DNA of 64,000 nucleotides from Candidatus Raymondbacteria bacterium RIFOXYA2_FULL_49_16 (GTDB taxonomy: Bacteria > Fibrobacterota > OXYB2-FULL-49-7 > XYB2-FULL-49-35), in assembly GCA_001789205.1 (NCBI GenBank), contig MFYT01000005.1, positions 12,481-76,480 of the forward strand, read 5' to 3'. Position 1 is the stretch's first letter. The number at the start of each line of letters is the position of its first letter. Positions 8,646 to 14,766 of this stretch are shown here, piece by piece. The notes under the pieces are model-generated. The model saw only the letters and a list, made by a program, of their open reading frames with translations. It was not told where the DNA came from and made no database searches. The position numbers and the translations under genes are program-made.

Positions 8646-9500
8646 TTATTCATCCAGCATTAATTTATTCGGAGTTTTTTTAAGCTTTTTTAACTGTTCT
8701 CGTTCAACTTCACTGATATTTTTACTTGGAACAGGTAAATCTTCCGGCATTGTACCACCCACTCGCTCAATCGTTCCTCGTACTTCTTTCCCAACGATAA
8801 AGTGGATTTCATTAGCGGCATCAGCGGTTGCCGCCTTATCTTTTTTTAATTTATCATCAGTCTGGGATATTCTAAACAAATTGGCAATTAATTCCGTACT
8901 ACTCATATAATCAAGAATCCTGTCCTGTTTCTTCAGCCCCTTCTTTTTATGAATATCTTCGACCTTCAATCCGCCATACAGTCCCATATAACCGGCATTC
9001 TGAAAAGTCGCATACTCTTCATTGCTGATGACACCTGCATTATGGGCGGATTCGGCAAGCATCTGGTTCCATTGCTTGATATCACCCCTAATGACCAGTC
9101 GTTTGTTGTCTTCATCAAGCTGATTAAAGTAGTCGGCGACTTCCTGTCGTCTTGTTTGAATTGCAAAATATGTTTGACCTAAGGCAATGACCTCTTTCCG
9201 TGGGTCTCCATTCTGAACGATTAAATAACAAGCATAACGGGTGAGTTTAAAATCAGCAATGGGTTTTGAAGTAGCACCCGCTTCTACGATTTTGCTGACC
9301 TCAGCAAAATGGTCTTGAAGCGCATATCCACTATTCTTACAGGCAAGCATAGCCCTGTCTAAAACTTTTGCAAAATTCCGCCATTGTACATATTCAAGTA
9401 CAGGCGCAAGCTCCCTGGCATACCAGAATTCAGCGCCATCATCCGAAACATGTTTGATTGCTTCAAATGAAACGTATTCTTTTGCTTTTAAATTACTCAT
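8646..9500 (-). CDS. DinD-like protein (DNA damage-inducible protein D family, BRO-N domain)
   Basis: 284-aa protein with an N-terminal BRO-N/antirepressor-type domain (AEFWYARELAPVLEYVQWRNFAKVL, with TRYACYLIVQNGDPRKEVIA) typical of DinD. The C-terminal part is helical and charged (NEIHFIVGKEVRGTIERVGG). E. coli DinD is an SOS-induced inhibitor of RecA-mediated strand exchange; that role is carried over by family only. It has an AAGGTGG ribosome-binding site and follows a 245-aa unknown protein by 43 nt in the same cassette. It is more AT-rich than the housekeeping genes nearby. The family call is strong; its role in this array is not known. Confidence 0.85.
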   Translation of the reverse strand: MSNLKAKEYVSFEAIKHVSDDGAEFWYARELAPVLEYVQWRNFAKVLDRAMLACKNSGYALQDHFAEVSKIVEAGATSKPIADFKLTRYACYLIVQNGDPRKEVIALGQTYFAIQTRRQEVADYFNQLDEDNKRLVIRGDIKQWNQMLAESAHNAGVISNEEYATFQNAGYMGLYGGLKVEDIHKKKGLKKQDRILDYMSSTELIANLFRISQTDDKLKKDKAATADAANEIHFIVGKEVRGTIERVGGTMPEDLPVPSKNISEVEREQLKKLKKTPNKLMLDE

Positions 9501-9543
9501 GCTGCCACCTTTTTAAAACAGGCATTCGTTTTAATGACCGTTA

Positions 9544-10281
9544 CTATTTAGTCAATATTTTAATAAAATCCCATAATGCACTGGCTATCAGATTTAATGC
9601 TATTGCAATTATTCCGGTTGTTAAAATTGAAAATAATGGATACTTTTTAATAAAAAGTTCAATTTGCAATATTTTTGGTTTACATATTTTTTTCAATTCA
9701 CTTTCAAATACGGATATAACATCCTCTTCAATTTGTCTGGTTTTAAATTCTGCTTTACAAGAGTTGCATAAAATCGGTTTTTCCGTGTTATAAATTATAT
9801 CTTGCTTATCACCATTTAAATCAAAAAGGCACCCTCTTGTATCCCTGTGTACAAGCGAATAAACATCGTCGGTAGAAATAATTTTAAATAAACGCTTAAT
9901 TGCGGATGCTTCATAAATTTGCTTTAAAATAAAGTTATCCGCAGAAATAAATTCTCTGGACAATAAGTCGGTAATTCCATGTAAGGAAACTACAACGCAA
10001 TTTGATCCAATTCGGTGCATGTAGAAATTGTCTATGAACCTATATGCCATTATTCCCATTGCTAAATCAGACTCAGAAGGGCATGTTATGAGATTTGAAA
10101 GTTGATCCTTTTCAAATTTCTGATCCAAATAATCATCATCAACTTTACATTCCGGTAAATGTTCAATCGTTTGAATATTAGTTATTTCGAATATTTTTAA
10201 TTTCCACTTTTTGATTTTATTTACATTAAATAAATTGTTCGCATGCCCTAAAAGTATTAAGGATATCTTCATTTTTTTCAT
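9544..10281 (-). CDS. Unknown protein with C-terminal membrane segment
   Basis: 245 aa, strongly AT-rich and not recognised. The start has a clear TAAGGA ribosome-binding site. The first 140 residues look like a soluble alpha/beta domain (ISLILLGHANNLFNVNK; ITCPSESDLAMGIMAYRFID). A Cys pair in ILCNSCKAEFK near residue 170 could bind metal, though only one CxxC is visible. The C-terminus has a hydrophobic helix (LFSILTTGIIAIALNLIASA) that probably anchors it in the membrane. It is the first gene after the leader copy at 10400, co-transcribed with the DinD-like gene. The design of a sensor-like domain plus membrane tail next to a DNA-damage gene suggests defence, but that is speculation. Confidence 0.7.
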   Translation of the reverse strand: MKKMKISLILLGHANNLFNVNKIKKWKLKIFEITNIQTIEHLPECKVDDDYLDQKFEKDQLSNLITCPSESDLAMGIMAYRFIDNFYMHRIGSNCVVVSLHGITDLLSREFISADNFILKQIYEASAIKRLFKIISTDDVYSLVHRDTRGCLFDLNGDKQDIIYNTEKPILCNSCKAEFKTRQIEEDVISVFESELKKICKPKILQIELFIKKYPLFSILTTGIIAIALNLIASALWDFIKILTK

Positions 10282-10382
10282 ATTTGTCCTTAAATTACCG
10301 CCATGTTGGCGGCTGATATTCTCTTGCGTGCAATGTTTTTAATAATTTTTATTGTCTTCGGCGCAAACCTATGAATTCCATT

Positions 10383-10406
10383 CATTCCGGCTTATTGCAT
10401 CCCAAC
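10383..10406 (-). repeat. Cassette start box (R'-like) of the 245-aa/DinD cassette
   Basis: On the minus strand this begins GTTGGGATGC and opens the cassette. Its first 24 nt are an imperfect inverted match to the cassette's other end at 8573-8595 (shared GTTGGG, then TGCA-T-AGC-GGAATG). In a circularised cassette these two ends would pair as the outer stem of one attC, as expected for integron cassettes. This is direct sequence comparison by eye. Confidence 0.6.
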
Positions 10407-10802
10407 TATTGTATCGATGAACATTTTGTATACCTTCCGGGGCATAAATACGAACATCCCCCTATCTTCTACGGCATGCAAAGCGAATACAATAAATGTA
10501 CCTATTCCATGCCTGCTCTGTCAATATTCCCGTTACTATTGTATCACTATTGCCACACAATTGTCGCCTTTGTTATGTTTTACCCGGTCATACAATGCCA
10601 AACCTCAAATACTGCCGCATAATCGCTGTCTGTGTCCTTTTTACCGGCTTTTTGCTTGCAGGGTGGGGCGCAAGCATGTCCGCTTTTTCAGGCTTTGCTA
10701 AAAACAGGTACGAACATTCAACAGGAAAGTTTCTTCGTAAATTCTCGAACACGGACCAGACATACTACCATTCACTTGCCATTGTCTTGACAGTGGGAAA
10801 TT
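10400..10802. repeat. Leader copy A (attI-like duplicated block)
   Basis: This stretch is a diverged copy of 13876-14275. Shared words include CCTATTCCAT, GTCAA-ATTCCCGTT, GCCTTTGTTATGTTTTACCC and the first two-thirds of the membrane-protein gene. It lies immediately upstream, in minus-strand direction, of the 245-aa/DinD cassette, just as copy B lies upstream of the Mrr cassette. The similarity stops at about 10802 inside the membrane-protein frame. It explains most of the gap 10282-10764. By position it plays the part of an attI/leader region, but no integrase gene is attached. Confidence 0.75.
10495..10524 (-). promoter_or_regulatory. Putative cassette promoter (Pc-like), copy A
   Basis: On the minus strand: -35 TTGACA (10519-10524), 18-nt spacer, -10 TACATT (10495-10500). 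It points into the 245-aa/DinD cassette, whose boundary is about 90 nt further on. The same hexamers with the same spacing occur in copy B while the flanking bases have diverged, which supports function. Confidence 0.5.
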
Positions 10803-10846
10803 GTTTTACGGCCTTGTCAAAATCGCTTTCGAGCAAACGGTCTTGA
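10595..10846 (+). pseudogene. Truncated copy of the 104-aa membrane protein gene
   Basis: The frame starts MPNLKYCRIIAVCVLF and matches the intact gene at 14067 for about 68 residues (GWGASMSAFSGFAKNRYEHS, then STGKFLRKFSNTDQTYYHSL), after which the sequence becomes unrelated and ends at 10846. The second membrane helix is lost. The 3' side overlaps, antisense, the last codons of the RhuM gene, so the break marks the junction between the two sub-arrays. Expression as a functional protein is unlikely. Confidence 0.75.
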
Positions 10847-11820
10847 ATAACCCGGTATTTTTCGTACTCGCCTTCGGCGAATGACTTGGCTATTTCGACG
10901 CTCACTTTGCCCGGATTATCCAAAATTTCTTTTTCGTTGAATTTTAGGAACGCATCGAGTTTTTCAACCCAATCTTTCATAAACATTACCTTGCGGTCAT
11001 TGGCCTGCATTTCGGCGTAATCCAGATACATGGTAATAATACGGTTTAGGCCTTCCAGTTCTTTTTCGTTCAGGTAGTTCTTGGCAATACTCACATCGGC
11101 TTTTCGTATCTGACCTTTCGGAGCGTTTTTCCATGTGGAAAGGCCCATATTCTGTTTTTCACTGCTTGCCCTGCTGTAAATAATTTCCGCGGCAGTTTGG
11201 CGCGAAATTGCCCAGTGCATTTTATTCTGCACCGTGGCAAAAAAGCGGTCTGTAGTTTCGCTATCAGGATCGTAATCAGCGCTGCACTGTGCGTATATGT
11301 CGGTGATTTTCTGGTAAAAACGGCGCTCGCTTGAGCGTATATCCCGTATACGGGCAAGTTGTTCTTCGAAGTAGTCTTTGCCAAAAATGTTGTTCGGGTT
11401 TTTAAGCCGTTCATCATCCATGGTAAAACCCTTGATGATGTATTCTTTAAGGCGCTCCGTTGCCCAGATACGAAAATGTGTTGCCCTTGTGGAATTGACC
11501 CGGTAACCGACAGAAATTATTGCGTCAAGATTATAAAACTCTATGTTTCGTGTAATCTGCCTGCCACCTTCGGTTTGAACTTGTGCAATTTTTGCACAAG
11601 TTGCCGATCTCCGTAACTCCTTGCTATCGTATATGTTACGCAGGTGCTTTGTAATGACACTTCTTTCTACATCGAACAACTCAGCTATCTTTGCCTGGCT
11701 AAGCCATACGGTTTCGTTATGCAAAAATATTTCAACCTTAACCTTGCCGTTAGGCGTAGTGTAGAGCAGAAATTCGGTGTAGGAATTGTTGGGAACTATC
11801 GCATTTTTCTTTTTAGGCAT
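10765..11820 (-). CDS. RhuM family protein
   Basis: 351-aa protein of the RhuM/virulence-protein family, found widely in pathogenicity and defence islands; biochemical role unknown. Seen: the N-terminal winged-helix-like part (VWLSQAKIAELFDVERSVITKHL), the invariant FYNLDAIISVGYRVNS, FRIWATERLKEYIIKGF, and C-terminal KADVSIAKNYLNEKELEGLN. The start codon overlaps the stop of a 67-aa gene (TAATG), so the two are coupled. The last ~12-15 codons lie inside the leader-copy-A homology and read antisense to the truncated membrane-protein gene, so the native C-terminus has probably been replaced. Confidence 0.88.
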   Translation of the reverse strand: MPKKKNAIVPNNSYTEFLLYTTPNGKVKVEIFLHNETVWLSQAKIAELFDVERSVITKHLRNIYDSKELRRSATCAKIAQVQTEGGRQITRNIEFYNLDAIISVGYRVNSTRATHFRIWATERLKEYIIKGFTMDDERLKNPNNIFGKDYFEEQLARIRDIRSSERRFYQKITDIYAQCSADYDPDSETTDRFFATVQNKMHWAISRQTAAEIIYSRASSEKQNMGLSTWKNAPKGQIRKADVSIAKNYLNEKELEGLNRIITMYLDYAEMQANDRKVMFMKDWVEKLDAFLKFNEKEILDNPGKVSVEIAKSFAEGEYEKYRVIQDRLLESDFDKAVKQFPTVKTMASEW

Positions 11821-12023
11821 TAGGGAACCACCAAGTTTTTTGCTTCATCTTTTTCAGCTTCAAAACGAGATTGCAGACTATCGAATGTCTTTTCATTTCT
11901 GATTTTTATCGGTTCATACCAATATTTATTATCTCTTTTGCCTTTGTAGAAGCACAAATAAGTCTCGTTAATAAAGTTATCTTCAGCGGCAATAAGCATA
12001 AAATAGCCTTTTCTGAATACCAT
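11820..12023 (-). CDS. Small unknown protein upstream of RhuM
   Basis: 67 aa, not recognised: an acidic/aromatic sequence containing AAEDNFINETYLCFYKGKRD and a charged C-terminus. Its stop overlaps the RhuM start by one base (TAATG), which supports translation. An internal ATG at 11999 has a better AAAAGG ribosome-binding site and would give a 59-aa product starting MLIAAEDN. It opens the second cassette, about 110 nt from the attC-like site at 12131. Confidence 0.5.
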   Translation of the reverse strand: MVFRKGYFMLIAAEDNFINETYLCFYKGKRDNKYWYEPIKIRNEKTFDSLQSRFEAEKDEAKNLVVP

Positions 12024-12130
12024 TTAGAATGGTTTTCGTATTCAGGCACCCCCCAATTTATTTTCATTTCTCTTTTTAGAAATCGGTTTTACGCCACTGC
12101 TCAATTGCATTTGAAAACGTGCAGCATTTA

Positions 12131-12238
12131 CACCAACGGCCCGGGCATACAAGACGTTTTGCTGTAGGCTTTGCGGAAGCAAAATGTGCCGCAGGCCAAG
12201 GGAGGCTTTGCGACCGTCGCTTGTATGCCCTGTTAGCG
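12131..12238 (-). repeat. attC-like hairpin site between the Mrr and RhuM cassettes
   Basis: Perfect 11-bp inverted repeat 12143-12153 with 12220-12230 (GGGCATACAAG/CTTGTATGCCC), inner pair 12157-12162 with 12179-12184 (TTTTGC/GCAAAA), and outer 12126-12132 with 12241-12247 (ATTTACA/TGTAAAT). Minus-strand boxes are CGCTAAC (12232-12238, R''-like) and GTTGGTG (12131-12137, R'-like). The spacing of box, 5-nt spacer and stem is that of an integron attC. The gap 12024-12388 holds this site and no gene. Confidence 0.75.
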
Positions 12239-12253
12239 GCTGTAAATATGAAC
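12232..12253 (+). repeat. Cassette end box of the Mrr cassette (22-bp inverted match with 13861-13882)
   Basis: The 22 nt beginning GTTAGCGGC and ending TAAATATGAAC are the reverse complement of 13861-13882 with only two mismatches. The pair brackets exactly the Mrr and 139-aa genes. In a circularised cassette they would form the outer stem of a single attC. Confidence 0.75.
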
Positions 12254-12388
12254 GCTACCATAGTGTAATTGTTTTCCGCCGCCTCTTCGTCTTTTTGTTT
12301 TCTGTCTTCATGGTGCACATTTCTTCAGCGCATGGATGCGCTATTTACATCTATTCTTCAGTCTCGCATAGTCGTTGTAATTTACAGA

Positions 12389-12808
12389 TCACTTTTTATT
12401 GTTAATGAATTTATAAAAATTACGACAGGTCGAATCATAAGCGGTAATATATCTCTGTTGGGTAAATTCATTCGGGTCCCAACAATGAGGTATTGGCCCT
12501 CCTGATTCATCAAGGTAGTCTAATAGTATTTTTTTCGCTGGCCACGTTCTTTGATTTTCATTTTCATGAATTCTTCTTATAATTTCCGAACCAAAAACGC
12601 CTAAATTTGACATGTATTTTTTTATTGTGCTTCTTGCCAATTTATTGCCTACCAAAAATTCGATAAATGGGATAAATTCAAGAAGAATTCTATTTCCTAA
12701 ATCAATATCTTCTTTAAACCCCATCCAATGCTGAGGCCATTCATAAAAGTCCTCAAAATAAAGCAATGGTATTTTATTTATTGATGAACCACTTTTATCT
12801 ATCGACAT
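12389..12808 (-). CDS. Unknown 139-aa protein downstream of mrr
   Basis: Not recognised. A helical protein with aromatic motifs (YFEDFYEWPQHWMGF) and a helix-rich middle (ARSTIKKYMSNLGVFGSEII) faintly like the N-terminal SAM-like domain of tyrosine recombinases, but with no catalytic domain and too little to claim homology. It follows mrr by 31 nt in the same cassette. There is no clear ribosome-binding site before the ATG at 12808. It may be a partner or immunity protein for the nuclease, or simply a passenger. Confidence 0.6.
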   Translation of the reverse strand: MSIDKSGSSINKIPLLYFEDFYEWPQHWMGFKEDIDLGNRILLEFIPFIEFLVGNKLARSTIKKYMSNLGVFGSEIIRRIHENENQRTWPAKKILLDYLDESGGPIPHCWDPNEFTQQRYITAYDSTCRNFYKFINNKK

Positions 12809-12839
12809 ATTTTTAATTCTTATTTCAGTTCTGTGTCGC

Positions 12840-13745
12840 TTATTCTTCAGTAAAATAATCAGAATCTATTTTGTTAATATCATAAGTTGTAACTGTTGAT
12901 ACCCCAACCTTATTGTCAATCATTAAGTTTGCCAGTAATTCACCATCAATTAAAATGATTTTACTCTCAATTCTTGAAACGTAATCTATAGCATCCTTGG
13001 AATAATTCGAGGTTGTAATAAATATTCCTTTTTTTGCATGATGAAGTTGTAATGCGCCGGCAAATTTCTGAATTTCAGGTCGTCCGACACAACCTTCCCA
13101 CCTTTTTGCTTGAATGTAAAGAATATCAAGGCCTAATTTGTCTTCTTTGATAATTCCATCAATTCCTCCATCTCCACTTTTACCTATAGCTTCACCAGCG
13201 TCTTTTCTTGAACCACCATAACCCATTTTTACCAAGAGTTCAATAACAAGTCTTTCAAAGAAAGTCGGGGAACAACTTTTAATGTTCTGAATAATTTCGT
13301 TTGCTAAATTTGATTTCAATCTCAAATAAGCAGATTCAATAGACTCCTCTGGAGTTTCAGAAGTTGTCTCAACTGCAACAGGTTCTTCTTTATCCTCTTT
13401 TCGAACATTTTGAAATTCAAGGAATTCCGGAAATTGTCGTAGAAATGACGCATCAATTTTTTCCGGCTTTTTTGATAAAATATTCATTCCTCTTTCAGTA
13501 ATCTGAAAAAAACCTCGCCTGACAGGTTCAAGTAATAGAGCTTTTTTTAGGTAGGTTCTTGCCCATCCGACTCTATTCTCAAATATCGGCTGGCTACCGC
13601 TGGGAAGTAATTGTTTCTTATCATCATCATTGAGTTCAAATTTCAATTCCAAATGCTCGATAGTTTCCCGAAGCGAATGTTCTTTTTTATCCGCCAAAAA
13701 TTGAAGAAGTGGGAGCATTATTGATTGATAATCCGGTATTGCCAT
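12840..13745 (-). CDS. mrr: Mrr-type restriction endonuclease
   Basis: Type IV restriction enzyme family that cuts modified DNA. The N-terminal winged-helix (Mrr_N) spans about residues 5-95 (LPLLQFLADKKEHSLRETIE; GWARTYLKKALLLEPVRRG). The C-terminal PD-(D/E)xK-like nuclease spans about 160-285 with FFERLVIELLVKMGYGG, GKSGDGGIDGIIKED and the catalytic QAKRW, followed by GRPEIQKFAGAL and GIFITTSNYSKDA. At 301 aa it is full length. GAGGAAATTT precedes the ATG. It is the first gene behind leader copy B, the best-expressed position if the array behaves like an integron. Confidence 0.92.
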   Translation of the reverse strand: MAIPDYQSIMLPLLQFLADKKEHSLRETIEHLELKFELNDDDKKQLLPSGSQPIFENRVGWARTYLKKALLLEPVRRGFFQITERGMNILSKKPEKIDASFLRQFPEFLEFQNVRKEDKEEPVAVETTSETPEESIESAYLRLKSNLANEIIQNIKSCSPTFFERLVIELLVKMGYGGSRKDAGEAIGKSGDGGIDGIIKEDKLGLDILYIQAKRWEGCVGRPEIQKFAGALQLHHAKKGIFITTSNYSKDAIDYVSRIESKIILIDGELLANLMIDNKVGVSTVTTYDINKIDSDYFTEE

Positions 13746-13860
13746 AAATTTCCTCTCATCATTTCTTCGCCACCTGGACGGTGGCTTGTTTTCTCTTGTG
13801 CGCCATTCTTATTTGTTTTAACTCTATTTTTGTCTTTGGCGGCGGCTATCAGTCTTATTC

Positions 13861-13882
13861 GTTCATATTTATTGCCGCTAAC
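13861..13882 (-). repeat. Cassette start box (R'-like) of the Mrr cassette
   Basis: On the minus strand this begins GTTAGCGGC and is the first sequence after leader copy B. It is the 22-bp inverted partner of 12232-12253. The junction with the leader, around 13882, corresponds to the recombination point in an attI/cassette junction. Confidence 0.65.
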
Positions 13883-14275
13883 TAGTGTATTTATGAACAT
13901 TTCGCATCTTCCTATGCATAAACCCGCCCCCCCTCTCCTGCCTGACATGCAAGCTGAACACACTAAAAGTACCTATTCCATACCTACCCTGTCAACATTC
14001 CCGTTCCTGTTTTTATCACTATTGCTGCATAGCTGCCGCCTTTGTTATGTTTTACCCGGTCATACAATGCCAAACCTCAAATACTGCCGCCCAATAGCTG
14101 TCTGCGTTCTTATTGCCGGGCTTTTACTTGCCGGCTGGGGCGCAAGCATGTCCGCCTTTTCAGATTTTGCCAAAAACAGATACGAACATTCTACAGGAAA
14201 ATTCCTCCGCTCTGTCTCGCGCAAAGACCAGACATATTACCGTTCACTCGCCATTGTTTCAGCTGCGGGAAAAGC
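13876..14275. repeat. Leader copy B (attI-like duplicated block)
   Basis: The intact version of the leader: from the Mrr cassette boundary, through the promoter at 13966-13995, into the 104-aa membrane protein gene. Copy A at 10400-10802 resembles it over its whole length with many scattered differences, so the duplication is not recent. Both copies head a run of minus-strand cassettes. The gap 13746-14066 is fully explained by this block and the cassette start. Confidence 0.75.
13966..13995 (-). promoter_or_regulatory. Putative cassette promoter (Pc-like), copy B
   Basis: On the minus strand: -35 TTGACA (13990-13995), 18-nt spacer, -10 TACTTT (13966-13971), pointing to the mrr cassette. The same -35 and spacing occur in copy A with TACATT. 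The -10 is weak, so strength is uncertain. Confidence 0.5.
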
Positions 14276-14381
14276 CATGTCAAGCATTGGCCTGCTCGTC
14301 ATTCTTACGGGAATATGCTGCATGGTACGACCCGCGCTCATTACTAGGTTCATTAACCCCAACAAGGACATCCACGTATGA
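14067..14381 (+). CDS. Small two-helix membrane protein divergent from the cassette array
   Basis: 104 aa, not recognised. Two hydrophobic helices (AVCVLIAGLLLAGWGASMSA near residues 10-29; SIGLLVILTGICCMVRPALI near 72-91) flank a polar segment with KNRYEHSTGKFL. The frame stays open for a further 114 codons upstream, but that part lies in the leader and cassette sequence and is not conserved in copy A, so the ATG at 14067 is preferred. Its stop overlaps the start of the DUF486 gene (ATGA), so the two form an operon. It lies where an integrase gene would be in an integron. A truncated copy is present at 10595. Confidence 0.7.
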   Translation: MPNLKYCRPIAVCVLIAGLLLAGWGASMSAFSDFAKNRYEHSTGKFLRSVSRKDQTYYRSLAIVSAAGKAMSSIGLLVILTGICCMVRPALITRFINPNKDIHV

Positions 14382-14707
14382 GAACCGTGATCCTGCTCTG
14401 TATCTCCAACCTGTTCATGACCGCTGCCTGGTATGGCCACCTGAGATTCAAACACCTCCCCCTTTTCCTGGTCATTGCCGTAAGCTGGCTCATCGCGCTT
14501 CCTGAATACTGCTTCCAGGTACCAGCTAACCGGTGGGGCCATGGCCAGTTTACCGCGGCCCAGCTGAAAACCATCCAGGAGGTCATTACCCTGATTGTTT
14601 TCTGCGCTTTCTCGGTCCTCTATCTGAAGGAACCATTGAAATGGAATTACTTGGTGGGCTTTTGTATGCTTGCCGGGGCGGTTTTTTTTGTCTTTAAAAA
14701 ATGGTGA
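14378..14707 (+). CDS. DUF486/DMT-family membrane protein
   Basis: 109-aa integral membrane protein of the DUF486 (DMT family) group. Four hydrophobic segments are visible (LLCISNLFMTAAWYGHLRF, PLFLVIAVSWLIALPEY, VITLIVFCAFSVLYLKEPL, YLVGFCMLAGAVFFVFKKW). The motifs FMTAAWYGHL, PEYCFQVPANRWG, and FSVLYLKEPLKWNY are typical of the family, whose substrate is unknown. It is translationally coupled to the 104-aa protein through an ATGA overlap. Length is complete. Confidence 0.88.
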   Translation: MRTVILLCISNLFMTAAWYGHLRFKHLPLFLVIAVSWLIALPEYCFQVPANRWGHGQFTAAQLKTIQEVITLIVFCAFSVLYLKEPLKWNYLVGFCMLAGAVFFVFKKW

Positions 14708-14766
14708 GAAACAGCATTACAACCGCTCTCCCGGATTTTTCAAAATACGCGTTCTAACAACAAATA

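Noticed and set aside
12389-12808. 139-aa protein as a tyrosine recombinase for the cassettes
   Set aside because: It only faintly resembles an N-terminal SAM-like domain and has no catalytic Arg/His/Tyr domain.
5394-13882. Complete integron with its own integrase
   Set aside because: No tyrosine recombinase gene is present on either strand between 5277 and 14767; the gene beside the leader is a small membrane protein.
13725-14381. 218-aa version of the membrane protein starting at 13725
   Set aside because: The upstream part overlaps the Mrr cassette start and the leader, and is not kept in frame with the homologous copy A; the conserved reading begins at 14067.
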